Origin: Cranoglanis bouderius | Taxonomy: Eukaryota > Chordata > Actinopteri > Siluriformes > Cranoglanididae | Assembly (NCBI GenBank): GCA_023630585.1 | Contig: CM042546.1 | Location: 21,329,810 to 21,393,809 of the forward strand | Direction of reading: 5' to 3' | DNA length: 64,000 nucleotides | Shown here: positions 33,961 to 45,894 of the stretch, one piece after another | Layout of the letters: every line of letters starts with the position of its first letter | How positions within the stretch are numbered: the first letter of the stretch is position 1 | Translations under genes and position numbers: made by a program | Notes under the pieces: model-generated | The model's input: the letters and a program-made list of their open reading frames with translations, nothing else | Told to the model about the DNA's origin: nothing | Databases searched by the model: none

Positions 33961-34427
33961 GAGTGAAATGTGCTAGGAGAATCATCATTGATTCTCATCA
34001 TAAATGATGAGAAAAGCATCATTTCTGGCCTGCATTGCTTTATACTGGACGGCTGGCCGATAAAAAGGACCATGGGTGCCAATACTAACAGAGTATGTAC
34101 ATCATAGCAAATGGATATTTAAAGACCTGAGTTTACGATTCGATTCTGCAGCACAACACGAATTATGTCTTCCGTACCATGGAATATGATCTAGTTCCAC
34201 TCGTCAGATCAGGAGGTTTAGAAATCTTGACTCAGACATAACCAACCAGGCGTGGTGTGTTTTTATTGTATGACTACCAAAGGTCCACATTGCTGTAACA
34301 TCAGAACACATTTCAGTGGTCCATAATTTCAGTGGTCTCATTCCAACAAAAATCTATGATCTACACAAACTGTAAGCATCCATGTTCAAAATATGAACTT
34401 CAAATTTATATTATTAACTGCATTAGG
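33961..34427. other. Unique sequence with a short hairpin
   Basis: A 10-bp-arm hairpin (ttctcatcat/atgatgagaa, two-base loop) lies at 33992-34013. 'gggtgccaatactaacaga' near 34075 resembles Tc1-like terminal text but has no partner nearby. Confidence 0.35.
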
Positions 34428-34540
34428 TAAGGAATAAGACGTTCCTTTGCTGTCATAGTAAAATAATCTTTGATGATGCAGGGTTAGTGTCACTACCCCG
34501 AAGTTGATTTTTTTCCTATAACCACATATCCTGCTGTTAT
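34428..34540 (-). repeat. Family A second-module fragment
   Basis: 'tgctgtcatagtaaaataat', 'gatgcagggttagtgtcact' and 'ccgaagttgatttttttcct' match the module at 43340-43460 and 54195-54335. Confidence 0.5.
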
Positions 34541-34584
34541 TTTCTTATTTCCTCTTATACCACAGCATTCCTGACAGCTAAGTT

Positions 34585-34640
34585 TGTCCGTAAGCCATTT
34601 CCACTGTGAAGCATGGTGGTGGTAGTATTATGCTGGCAGA
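34585..34640 (+). pseudogene. Small Tc1-like transposase scrap
   Basis: 'actgtgaagcatggtggtgg' encodes the TVKHGG motif typical of Tc1 transposases and is followed by 'tagtattatgctgg'. No TIRs or other transposase parts are recognisable nearby. Confidence 0.5.
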
Positions 34641-36320
34641 TGCTTCTTTGCAGGAGAATTCATTGTAAAACAATGAAAAATTTTTTTCTTTAAAGATATT
34701 AATATATGATATACATAAAGAATACTCATAGTTGTCATAGCATCAGCTAGTACCTCATTCCGTTTCTTTCCCGATTTTGAGTTTGTCCTGCAATTTTGGG
34801 TCTCAGTGATGGATTCTGACCGCATCATTCAGAATAATGCCTGAATAAACACACCTTCCACTTGCATCAATTATTTTAGATTTAATTTAAGAACAAAAAG
34901 TTATTAAATTGTATTCACCTCCATACTGTAATCATAGTATGGAGTTCAAATAAAAATGAACCTCTTGAACGATAACTACATTTTAAGTTTTTACCCTTGG
35001 AACCCTTGGAAAAAGTAGTACAGTCAATATTTTCCACATTCTTCCCTGAATGCCAAGAAAATGCAAAGACTCACTGCTCTGTGGATCAGTAATCTCCTCC
35101 CAGTGGATTACACACAGGATAATAAAACATCAATTCACAAGTTTTTTTTTTTTTAAACTTTAACCACTGTTCCGTCCTGTTTTCCTGTTTACACACCAGA
35201 CACACCTGAAGTCACACACTCACATACACTGACAGCTGTTCAATATTACAGCTGCCGAACCATGACAGCGAGAGGCGCAGAACCTGAACGCCTATTTACT
35301 CGTCCTGTTCGGCCTGCGACTCCAGATAGCAAATTTCTCGGGTCAAAACCTTTTAAAGGTAAACCGTGTAAGATTGGAGCATGCTACAACACTACAACAT
35401 CAATACAGCTTCAGATTAAAGAACCGAGAGAGAGAGAAAGAGAGAGAGAGAGCTGTTCTGAAATTCCTGTAAGCTCCATACTACAAGTTACAAGCTGTAG
35501 ATTAAACAACAAAAAAACAAAAACAAAAAGTTTTTAATAAGCATGTAACTATAAAAAACCCCCACAATTTTAAAAGTATTATTTGTAAGTTTTTAATTAT
35601 TAAGTATTTAGTATGTACTTTGTTTAACCCTATCTTTTTTTTTTTTTAGACCATTGCTTCTTCATAATACTAATTTCACAAGGAAAAAAAGCCTTATAAA
35701 TGTATAAATTCTATGAATTGATTTATAGATTATGGTAGTAGCAAAACTCTATTTCTTATCAGAACTAAAAAAGACCACTGGACAGGCCACGTGCACGAGC
35801 AACAACAGTAGCAAGTTGGGTTAGGGTTACTTCCTCTTTCCTTATTTTTGACTTTGTCCTGCATCTTTGGATCTCGATTATAGTTTCTAATCATTCTGAA
35901 TACACTTACATCATATTACCTCCTGAATTCGAACTTGAAGCACAGCTCAGGCCATATCAAATGTGATGATAACCAAAAAAAAACAAAAAAACAACCTAAC
36001 TTTAAATCAAACATGTATTGATACTAAAAGCTCAGTGAGGTTCTGTTCCTGGACTGGACGTTACTCAAAACCAGCCTCTTCCAGCATCTGGAGAACTTCA
36101 GCTTAAGCTCGGAAAGTCCAACAGGAGCAGCCTTGAGAGTTTTCCTCGGTTTCAGCTCTTTCAAGAATACATAATAGTCCAGCGAGAATCATCGGTCCTG
36201 CCTGAAAACTGCTGAGCCTGGAAAGGTTCTACTCAGAGGAGGATGTTTAGCTGAAGTTGAGGCGTCTCAGGGGTACTGTTCTAAAGAAACCACATTGCAA
36301 AAAAAATTACATCTTATCAG
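34641..36320. other. No gene identified
   Basis: 34770-34855 and 35845-35905 share 'gtttgtcctgca' and 'attctgaat' phrases (another diverged dispersed repeat). GA-rich at 35429-35451. 36020-36200 on the minus strand holds a 54-codon open stretch starting after a stop (FSLDYYVFLKELKPRKTLKA at its start) with coding-like composition but no identified family. Confidence 0.25.
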
Positions 36321-36329
36321 GTGAATATA

Positions 36330-37608
36330 CAGTACTGTGCAAAAGTTTTAGGCAGGTGTGGAAAAAATGCTGTAAAGTAAGAATGCTTTCAAAAATAGAC
36401 ATGTTAATAGTTTAGATTCATCCATTAACAAAATGCAAAGTGAGTGAACAGAAGAAAAATCTACATCAAATCAATATTTGGTGTGACCCTTTGCCTTAAA
36501 AACAGCATCAATTCATCAATTCTTCTAGGCAAACCTGCACACAGTTTTTGAAGGACCTCAGCAGATAGTTTGGCCCAAACATCTTGGATAACTACCAACA
36601 GTTCTTCTGTGGATTTAGGCAGCCTCAGTTGCTTCTCTCTCTTCATGTAATCCCAGACAGACTCGATGATGCTTAGATCAAGGCTCTGTGGGGGCCATAC
36701 CATCACTTCCAGGACTCCTTGTTCTTCTTTAGGCTGAAAAGAGTTCTTATTGACTTTCTGTATGTTTGGGGTTATTGTCATGCTGCAGAATAAATTTGGG
36801 GAAACTCAGATGCCTCCCTGATGGTATTGCATGATGCATAAGTATCTGCCTGCACTTCTCAGCACTGAGGAGACCATTAATTCTGACCAACTCCCCAACT
36901 CCATTTGCAGAAATGCAGCCCCAGACTGGCAAGGAACCTCCACCATGCTTCACTGTTGCCTGCAGACACTCATTCATGTACCGCTCTCCAGCCCTTCAGC
37001 AAACTGCAAACTGCCTTCTGCTACAGCCAAATGTGTCAAATTTTGACTCATCAGTCCAGAGCACCTGCTGCCATTTTTCTGCACTTGAGTTCCTGTGTTT
37101 TCGTGCATAGTTGGCTGTGCAGTAAGTTTCCTTGGCCAATAACTGCGTCTACGGTCCTCAATGTTGCCCATTTCGTTGTGCTTCTTCAAAAGAACTTGGA
37201 CAGTCCATCTGGAAACCCCTGTCTGCCTTGAAATTTCTGCCTGGGAGAGACCTTGCTGATGCAGTATAATTACCTTTTGTCTTGTTGCTTGTGCTCAGTC
37301 TTGCCATGGTGTATGACTTTTGACAGTAAACTGTCTTCAGCAACCTCACCTTGTTAGCTGAGTTTGGCTGTTCCTCACCCAGTTTTATTCCTCCTACACA
37401 ACTGTTTCTGTTTCAGTTAATGATTGTGTTTCAACCTACATATTGAATTGATGATCATGAGCACCTGTTTGGTATAATTGTTTAATCATACGCCTAACTA
37501 TATGCCTACAAAATCCCTGACTGTGTACAAGTGTACCTAGAAGAATTTATGCTGTTTTGAACGCAAAGGGTGGTCACACCAAATATTGATTTGATGTAGA
37601 TTTTTCCT

Positions 37609-37613
<5 letters not shown>
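36330..37613 (-). mobile_element. Tc1-like transposon with truncated right TIR (family 4)
   Basis: Left end: TA at 36328-36329 then 'cagtactgtgcaaaagtttt'. The inner part of the left TIR, 'aaaaatctacatcaaatcaa' and 'tatttggtgtgaccctttg' (36450-36495), is found inverted at 37567-37608. The outer part of the right TIR is missing and a (TA)n tract occupies that position. The minus-strand transposase inside is almost complete in extent but frameshifted. Confidence 0.88.
36461..37306 (-). pseudogene. Tc1-like transposase pseudogene (family 4)
   Basis: Likely start at the ATG complementary to 37304-37306 (MARLSTSNKTK). A frameshift follows, then the helix-turn-helix region (GLSQAEISRQTGVSRWTVQV), first catalytic Asp block TDESKF near 37045, GGGSLPVWGC near 36950, second Asp block HDNNPKHT near 36790 and third block SLDLSIIESVWDYM near 36670, ending at 36461. 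All three catalytic acidic residues are present, but at least three frame changes break the reading frame. About 280 codons remain of the usual 340 or so. Confidence 0.88.

Positions 37614-37684
<71 letters not shown>
37614..37684. repeat. (TA)n microsatellite
   Basis: About 35 TA units, located exactly where the outer right TIR of the adjacent Tc1-like element should be. Confidence 0.97.
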
Positions 37685-37689
<5 letters not shown>

Positions 37690-38330
37690 GAATTAACTAA
37701 TTATTTGTTTTGTTGTTTTAGTGTAGAAAATCCTGCCAATAACACTAACTTTGTGCATTATCGTTTCACAAAATTTTCATTAATTTGTTTTTTTCAATAT
37801 AAAACGTTTTATAATTAAAATATATATATATTTATCAACAAATCTCTCCTCTACATACAGAAGCCCTGAGTGGCAAATATAACATGCTATAATGCTATTT
37901 CTTTTTCAACTTTATAACTTGTTATTTCCAGATACTGTACGATGTCATACTTTTGAATTAAAGTCTCATAAATTTTGACAAAGAACGTCATTATGCCTTG
38001 CGAAAGTATTCAGTTGAATTTAATTGAGTCGAAAAATATATATCTAATGACTGCTAATCTATTCAATGTGTTCACTAATGTGTAGACTCCTAAAACTTGG
38101 AATAATGGTGTCTTGAATAATGAGTTATGAAGAGAAAATAATGAGATATTAAATTGAAATTACAAGACAGCATGTCAAAACTTCCTGTTGCTTTCACAAA
38201 AAAAACGTTTTTTCCACATCAGATCCCTTCCTTGTACTGAACGTCAACAGTTTATCCTTTTTACCCCCCAAGGAATCTCGAAATGTTAAGACTTCACTCA
38301 CATGAGATTTCCTCCTAAAACGTATGTGTT
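37685..38330. other. AT-rich, no gene seen
   Basis: Contains words related to the 33.6-33.96 kb array ('aataatgagttatgaa', 'aacttgttatttcc'). Confidence 0.35.
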
Positions 38331-38720
38331 ACCTCGGACGAAACTTCTGTAGAGGTTAAAGATGTATTTAGTTCTCGCCGTGTGTATATGTGTCTATTTA
38401 GATTTAGATCTTCCCTCAGGAGCGACAGCACAGGTCGAGTGACGCTCGGAGCTGCAGCCAGACTGAGGGCGAGTTTCCAGCTGACAGCTCGTCCTTCAGC
38501 GTTAGTGAAATGCTCTGGCGAATCGAGAAGCCAAACATATGCAGGGAGACGCTCGAGAGGCACTGCAGCGCCTGAGAAAGGCTCGAACGCACACTAAAAC
38601 TCCGCAGTAAACAACAGCAGCTGACACACTGCGGATATTTCCGACCTCTCGGCCGAGATGCAGGATGGGAAAACTTTCTGCGTTATTCAGCAGGTGGAGC
38701 TTTAACTCTAGCATTTTAGC
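38331..38720. other. CpG-rich patch
   Basis: The most CpG-dense part of the window (for example 'gagacgctcgagaggcactg', 'acctctcggccgagatgcag'). It could be a small CpG island, an old exon or a young insertion. Minus-strand frames of 82 and 70 codons and a 71-codon plus-strand frame overlap; none has a recognised domain. Confidence 0.35.
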
Positions 38721-40228
38721 ATTTTAGCATTAGCACATCTCTTGATCTGATTGGTATATAAGCTTTAGGGTCACTTTGTGGACTTTTTTTTTTTTGCATG
38801 CTTGCTAAGAAAACAGCCAGTGCACTTGATCACCTGATCTCAAATTTACTGCAGCGATTTTCTGTAGCCAAACTAATCTGTACGGCTTTTACCTGGCAGT
38901 CAGCCGAGCCGCGCTTGTGTGTTTTTAACCAGATAGGGTTTTCACATCTCTTTACTGTAATGGAGCTGTAATAGGCGGTGATCATGGCAGTGTGTGCCAG
39001 ACGCCATCATCTTTAGCTACTGATGGGATTCTGTCTGCGCGGGAAATTGCGGCTGTCATAATGGAACATCTCGGTTTATTCGAATATTTAGAAAACTGAG
39101 GAGGAAAAGAAGAAGAAAAGCTCACTGCAGCTCTGTGTGAATTATACTGTACATTAAGGCAAAGCACACGTCAGCCTGTAGTTACCTAACTGTAGCAATC
39201 TAATTGCGCACATCGGTTAGAGTCTTTACATTAACTGTCCTATTGCAGACGTTGCGGTACTTTCCTATTTGTTAGTGTTATTGCGGTAAGCAACTCATTA
39301 CATCTTAGTTGTAATCTGTACAGAGAAAAATTATAACCAAACAAATGTAATAAAAGTAATAAATTCGGAGATAAACAGCAGAGTCGAGAGAGCTGCAGGT
39401 TTCCCATGGAGCTGAGGACAGTTTTATATCTACACATTAGCATCAAATGTGTTTTTTGCCTGTGGTTGTTATATGTTTGTTTGGTGTTATAGCATTAGAC
39501 ATTTTGCCCAAATAGGTACGCTGGAGTGTGTTTATAGTTATTTATTCATTTGAATAATTATAATGATTATTATTTTGAAAAATATATATATATTTTTTTC
39601 TGTGTATACATTAGACACTTAAAAAGAAAAATCTAAATCATTTATTCAATCATTCATTTATTTGTTTAACAGTTTAGCTGAACTGGTATGCTGGACTATT
39701 TATTTATGTATGCATTTATTTATTTATTTATTTATTTATTATGTATTTGTTTGCACGAATACATAAACTGTTTTATTTGTTTGTTTGCTTGTTTGTTTGT
39801 TTGTTTAGCCTGTGGGTTTGATGCTGGACAGTTCACACACTTTTGAGCTAAATAGGTACACTTGATTATTTATTTATTTATTTATTTTCGTAATTTGTTC
39901 GCTTACTCGTTCCTCAGTCCTTTATTTATTCATTTAGCCAAACAGCTAAACTGGATGTTTTGTTTTAATCCAAAGGGATACAAGCTTTATTATGTATGTA
40001 CTATAATTAACGCATATTAAATTAAATAATAAAATTAAAAAATTCTGTCAGAATGTGCTTGTAATGTGTCAGTGAACTGGTTTCATTCATTCCATACCAC
40101 TATTAATGGTAATATATTTAATAATTCAATACTATGTTAGGACCTTAGGACCTGTATAAAAATTTTGTTTGGATACAGAGGTTTGGAGGATCCCATTTTG
40201 AAGTTGACAAAATCTGGGGTAAAAAAAA
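38721..40228. other. AT-rich DNA with tetranucleotide repeats
   Basis: Repeated 'agcattttagcattttagc' near 38710. (TTTA)n at about 39716-39740 and 39865-39890 and (TTTG)n at 39775-39808. 'tttagctgaactggtatgctgga' type phrases recur at about 39505, 39670, 39840 and 39940, so the 39.4-39.98 kb part is a loose repeat of about 110-170 bp. No gene. Confidence 0.5.
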
Positions 40229-40249
40229 TATATATATATATATATATAT
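40229..40249. repeat. (AT)n microsatellite
   Basis: About ten AT units. Confidence 0.9.
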
Positions 40250-40418
40250 TTGTATAATTTCTAGCCCAAACCATCTGGGAGGTTCAAGCCTGGTGCATTA
40301 TGGGTAGAACAGTGGGAGATCCAGAATTCTGTCAGATTCCTCACGCTCGCAGGTTACCTTCATTTACTGAGATCTCAGCAGGCCACAGAGACACGGAGGA
40401 CAAACTGAAGCCTCTAAA

Positions 40419-40420
<2 letters not shown>

Positions 40421-40479
<59 letters not shown>
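40421..40479. repeat. (GT)n microsatellite
   Basis: About 29 GT units. A 101-codon frame with poly Cys/Val crosses it and is discounted. Confidence 0.95.
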
Positions 40480-40481
<2 letters not shown>

Positions 40482-40917
40482 GCTGCAGCGAGCCGAGTGG
40501 GGTCTTTATATAACTACAAGCAAACCCGGGGCACATGCAGATGAAATAATAATAAAAAAAGACGTCTGGGTGACATTAAAAGTCGTTTTGAATAGAAAGC
40601 ATTAAAGGCTAAGTACTAAGTGCATGTTTAACCTTCTAGCTAACAGAAAAACTGCTGAAGTTCACATCAGATATCACTTTCCATGGAGCTTATTTGTCAT
40701 TTCTGTGCTCAGTAAACATTGGCCAGGTTTTACCTTTCTATCACTTCTAAATAACTGAAGATAATTTAAATCAGGTTTCAGAGAGAAGAAGAAGTGATTT
40801 TGCTCCTAATGTCTCAAGTCTTCTGGAATCTTTTAACGTTTTAAAATTATTATTTATTTTATTGCATTATTGCATTTTATTTCTATCCTACATTTCTATC
40901 ATAACTCTGTAAAGCTA

Positions 40918-41290
40918 TGTTAGGGAATACAGGGGAGCTGGATGCAAGTGCAGGGGAAAAGTCACTTTAATAGGATCTTATTCAAATGTAAAGGAACAGA
41001 GGCAAAATGGGGAAGTAACCAAAAGTATTTGGACAGGGAAAAAAGGAACACAAAAGCAGGGTCGAAAACAAACAATAATCCACAGGTAGTAAATCCAAAG
41101 AGAGGAATTAATCCACACAAAAAACCAGGCATTAATCCACAAAGAACTGGAGATAATCCAAATGTTAGCAAGGCATAAATCCACAAAGAGAACAAAACAA
41201 AAACATGAAACGAGGCGATGGTCTATGGTCTTTGAACTATGGTCTAAGGTCCAGAAGCGAGAAGAGTGCAAGCGATGCTAATATGTGAAT
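40918..41290 (-). mobile_element. LTR remnant related to the solo LTR at 43.5 kb
   Basis: On the minus strand the order is 'tagaccatagttcaaagac', 'catagaccatcgcctcgttt', repeated 'tggattat' or 'tggattaa' phrases, then 'cacttgcatccagctcccct' and 'cctaaca' at 40918-40924. The solo LTR at 43467-44207 has the same kinds of phrases in the same order on the plus strand. The far end is not defined and no target duplication is evident. Confidence 0.5.
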
Positions 41291-42049
41291 ATCTCCTTCG
41301 TCCTTGACAGGACAATGTCAGGAGTCTTAATGTCTCCTGAGTTATGGTGGATCTATGATCTTGTCGTCTAGCCCAACATCGTTACATAAATGTCATTAAA
41401 GCATAGTTAATAAAGCATTATTACAATAAGAAAAAAATTTAAATCACATGTGAGATGCATGTGAATTTTTACAAACGCGAACACGTTCACAGTACTTTAT
41501 ATCCTGCAAAATATAGTACATGAGAAAGTAAGACCATTAACGGAAACTGGAATACGTCCTTTCCTTGATTATCTTATGTTGGATATGAAAAAAAAAGTGT
41601 AAGACAATATACCACTGCTTATTTCACACACAATTCTGCCTCAATCGGCAGAAATGTGTATGCCTGACATACCATTAAATATATATTTCAAACAGGAGAG
41701 GAAGCTATTAAAGAAAAAAACATTTCAAACCTTTGACCTTGATCCTGTTTGGATCTATTACAAAATCTAATCAGTCCATCTGCTGGGTACAATGATAATT
41801 CCATATAAATCCTACAAACATTCAGTCATTCCTTCTTTAGATATTGCGCTAACGAGAATCTTAGACAAACAGACGGATGGACAGACACAACCAGAAAACA
41901 CGAGACACAAAGTAAAAACCCAAATTTAAAGTGAAACGGTAATGAAAAGGTAATGTCCGTGAATACATCTGTCTTTACCCCAGACATATTCATTACCCTT
42001 TCTTCTGGGAAAGAACTGAAAAAAAACAGCCTGGGTCAGTAAGCAGGGT
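41291..42049. other. Unique AT-rich sequence
   Basis: No gene or repeat seen. Confidence 0.35.
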
Positions 42050-42940
42050 TTAACTGGTCACCAGTGTCACCTGGACACGCCAGTCTCATTTTAGTGGATT
42101 TTGGATATTTGCAGATTGGTTCTAACTGGTCAGGCTGGTTCTAGTTGATCAAGTGTGATTGTTTTGGAGTAGTGTTGAAGTACATGCTAGTTCTAGCTAT
42201 TTTGACTGGTTCTACTGGTCAGGGTAGAAAGCTTTGATTGTTTTAGAAGCATTTTAAACAGATACAGGCTGGTTCTAGCTGGTCAGGGTAGCTGATTTTA
42301 GTTCTACTGGTCAGATTGGGTCTAATTGGTCAGGTGTGATGGTTTTAGAGGGTTTTTGGATATGTACAGGCTGGTTCTTGTTAATCAGGATAGTTTTTGC
42401 TGGCTTGGCTGGTTCTTGCTAGTCAGATTTGGTGGTGTTAGGGGGAGTTGAGCAGGTACTGGCTGGTTCTAGCTGATCTTGGTGGTTCTATCTGGTCAGG
42501 CTGGTTCTAGCTGGGTATGGTGGTTCTAGCTGGTCAGGCTGGTTCTAGCTGGGTATGGTGGTTCTAGCTGGTCAGGCTGGTTCTAGCTGGTTCTAGCTGA
42601 TCAAGGTAGTTCTAGCGGTCAGGATGATTCTTGCTGATCATGGTAGTTCTAGCTGAGCATGGCATTTCTAGCTGGTCAGGCTGGTTCTAGCTGAGCATGG
42701 TAGTTCTTGCTGTCATGTTTGATGGTTTAAGAGGTGTTTTGGACCACAGTTCTAACTGGTCTGGATATTTCTTGCTGATCAGGCTGGATCTAATTGGCCA
42801 GGCTGGTTCTAGCTGATGGTGCTAGGTCTTTCTGGTCAGGTTGGTTCCAGGTAGTCAGGTTTGATGGTTTTGTCAGAGTTTTGGACACAGATATGATGGT
42901 TCTAACTTGTCAGTCTGCTTCTACAGAAACTGGTCAGGTT
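42050..42940. repeat. ~20-bp minisatellite (GGTTCTAGCTGGTCAGGCT)
   Basis: Nearly 900 bp of degenerate units built on 'ggttctagctggtcaggct'. A more regular core lies at 42470-42600, where two 37-bp units ('ctgggtatggtggttctagc' plus 'tggtcaggctggttcta') repeat. Stop codons (TAG) in every unit exclude a protein repeat. Confidence 0.9.
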
Positions 42941-43339
42941 GGTTCTATCTTGGAGGCAAATTAGCCAACCATATAGACTTAAATCATGTTTTTTTTTGTT
43001 TGTTTTTCATTTACCAGGGAATCTGTTTTCTGTTTCTATGCAGAACCCTCACTGCTGTTCACAGAGGGGATGTCAAAACCTCACACATGAAATTTCATAA
43101 TTACCCTAAGCACATTATTCAAATTCTGCTCCTACATATGCATCAAGTAGCATCTGGCACCTTTGCCCTCTGGCCCTCAGCTATGAAACAAACTGGCACA
43201 AAAAAAACCCCGGGGTGAGTTCAGAGTGGGCTTTAGGGATGAGGAAGAATTTTTACTGATGCTAAAAGCAGAAAAATGAGGCAAATTTCAGATCCAAGTG
43301 CTCAAACACTCATAGACAGTGAAGTTAAGGTAGTGACTA
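42941..43339. other. Unique sequence, no gene seen
   Basis: The 103-codon frame at 42907-43218 begins inside the minisatellite and has no recognised domain. Confidence 0.3.
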
Positions 43340-43460
43340 AATTCATTATGAAGAAAGGAATAAGTACTACGTGCTGTGCTGTTATAGTAAAACAATCAGT
43401 GACATTGTGGTGTGACAAAGCAGAGTTACAGTTACCACCCTGAATGTGATTATTTTAAGT
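43340..43460 (-). repeat. Family A second-module fragment
   Basis: 'tgctgttatagtaaaacaat', 'gtggtgtgacaaagcagagt' and 'tacagttaccaccctgaatg' match 54285-54320 and 34.45 kb. It ends right beside the solo LTR. Confidence 0.6.
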
Positions 43461-43466
43461 CCAGAG

Positions 43467-44207
43467 TGTTATACAACCTCTCGCACTCGGAGTCGCTCGC
43501 GAAGCGAAAGACTCACTTCCGCTTTCCGCGTGCCGCACTGCTATGGAGAGCTGCCGTTGACGACAGCCGGCAGCGCATTTCCTCATTCACAAACTCCGCC
43601 AAACTGGTTCATTCATAGACTCTCGTTATGTTTACCTTTGCCATGTGTCTGTGTTATGGTTTACGTCATGTCTCTGCCCCCGTTTGTTCATTGGTTCCTT
43701 GCTTTTGGTTTATGTCATGTCTCCACCCCCATTCTTTCATTGGTTTTCAGTTCATTGTCATTATGTGTTGCAGGTGTCACTTGTTTAATTCTGTCTATTT
43801 AAACCTCTTCCCATTTCCGCTTCAACACGGAGTATTTGATAGAATAGAGTTTGTGCTTGTGCTTTAAGCCTGCTACCTTCTCGTGCTCTCTCGCCCATAG
43901 CCCGTAGCCCATAGATCTTGATCGTAGTCCATAGCCTAGTATTGCGTGTGTGCTTTGTGTGTGTTTTGTTTTGGTTTTTATGTACGTTGTCTTTGTGGAT
44001 TCTTCCCTTGCCTCGTTTCTATTTTGGATTACTGCCCTGCTCTGTTGTAGACTTAATGCCTCTCCCTTTTTGGATTCATGTTCAACCATTTGGATTATTC
44101 ATGTTCATGTGGATTATTGTTGCCTGTTCTTTTGTGTTTCCCCTTTTTTCAATAAATTAACCTTCTCCCCAGCGATTGCACCCTGCCTCCCTCCGTGTGT
44201 CGTAACA
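43467..44207 (+). mobile_element. Solo LTR (741 bp) with perfect 5-bp target duplication
   Basis: Termini TGTTA and TAACA are inverted, and cagag flanks it on both sides (43462-43466, 44208-44212). A TATA-like 'tatttaaacc' lies near 43796 and AATAAA at 44151-44156, in order for plus-strand transcription. No reverse transcriptase or other internal gene is adjacent, so it is a solo LTR. Frames of up to 118 codons across it are artefacts. A related remnant lies at 40.9 kb. The retroelement family is not assigned. Confidence 0.92.
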
Positions 44208-44212
44208 CAGAG

Positions 44213-45890
44213 GTGTTTTATTCAGATATTAATCTGCTTAGGCTGAGCTGTAACACGTTGCTTTCTTTCCCAATTCATTAAAAATGATAGAACAACAAAT
44301 AAGGAATGCAGTTCATATCAGCGCTTGAGATGTTCAGCATTCAGAGCGGTGTGTGAACCCTTTGACCTGGATTTAAATGTTAGATTTGTTTTAATTTTCT
44401 GATAATTGCACAAATAACCTGGTTTTCACCCAAGGGCATCTCCATACAGACTTCAGAAAAAGTCTTAAAGGTCTCATTGACCTTTACAGCAAGTATATAT
44501 ACATAGATTACAAAAGAGTCATTACTCTGATTGGAGTTAACCAAGCAGAATGAAAAACAAACAACTACAACATGAAAATAAGCTTCTTTATTAACTTTTT
44601 TGAACCGCAAATAATATCAAATAAATGTAGATTGTATATAGTCAAAGATATTGAATATTTCTCATTACAATATTATAAAACAAATATAAGATTAAGCCTA
44701 GTTCTATACTTTTTTTTCTAATTTCAATTTTAACAATTGAAATAAGTAAAAAAAAAAAAAAAAAGGACAATAGAACACGTTTTCATGTTTAAATTTTGTA
44801 AAAAAAACAAAACAAAACAAAAAAAAGACTAAAAATGGATTTAATCTATTTTAGTCTATCATATAATCGTATATAGTCTCATAATTATTAAATATTAAAA
44901 ATAAAATAAAAGTGAATAATTAAGCCCAGGAATTACGACTTCAAGGACCATCTCCATTGTAATGTAGCCTTAGTGTCACATAAAACTCCAGGGGCCTCAT
45001 TTATATATTTTTGTATTATATTATATATTTTTGTATTTCGTATTTTATATATATATATATATATATGGAATTTTGCTTATGCTTGTAGACGTGCGTATAT
45101 TTGTAATTGTGTGAATCTTTAGGCACTTCACGATCCGATCCGATTCCGATTCTGGGAGTCACAATCTGATTCCAAAACGATTCTTGATATACATGTTTTC
45201 CTAATGAATTATTCTGCTGGGCAAATACATCAGCTTTACATTTTTAACCAAAATTGGAGTTTCTATACTTTCTGTTTATAGTTGGAATCTCTGTATGACA
45301 GTGCGTGCATATGTCAATGTTTATTTTTTCTGTTTCTGGTGCGCGCGCAGTCGTGATTTGAATTGAACGCAGAATCGATTCTGATTTTTTGAGAATCGAT
45401 TCAGAATCGCTAGAGAAAGAATCGTGATGCATCACTTTTTTTTCCTCCCACCCCTAATATTTCCGCATATTCCTGACCATGCGTCTGTCAAGATCGCAGA
45501 CTACCCAAGTGGTAGAAAAGCATAATAGCAAGGATATTCTTCTATATCACTTACTGCCTATCATATCGGCAATTAATTCATCAGAGTAATTACAAGTCAT
45601 TTCCGTGCTTATAAGATGCAGAGAGATGACACACGGAATATAAAGTAAAAGCGTAAAAAGTAACATTTAATGATTGATTAGGATTATGGCTTGTAGGAAG
45701 ATTCGTCTCATGGAGCTTTGCAGAGATAACTTTATGCTGAGAATGAAAAGTAGATCAGCAGTTCTTAGACTTTATGGCATGCTCCATGTTGTCTGAAACA
45801 AGCAGCATCGTGAGTGATCTACTGTGCTTTTTAAAGGGAAGTTGTTTACAATATATGGCAATTGGATGGTGTTTCTTTATGCAACTAGTC
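44213..45890. other. AT-rich, no gene seen
   Basis: A-runs near 44745-44765, an AT run at 45048-45066, and repeated 'gaatcgattc'/'gattccgattctggg' words at 45125-45425. The 63-76-codon frames have no domains. Confidence 0.35.
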
Positions 45891-45894
45891 GGAA

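Noticed and set aside
42050..42940. Protein-coding repeat domain
   Set aside because: Every unit contains TAG and units vary in length, so no frame stays open.
43446..44246. Frames of 118, 98 and 80 codons
   Set aside because: They lie across a solo LTR with clear ends and target duplication; no domain matches.
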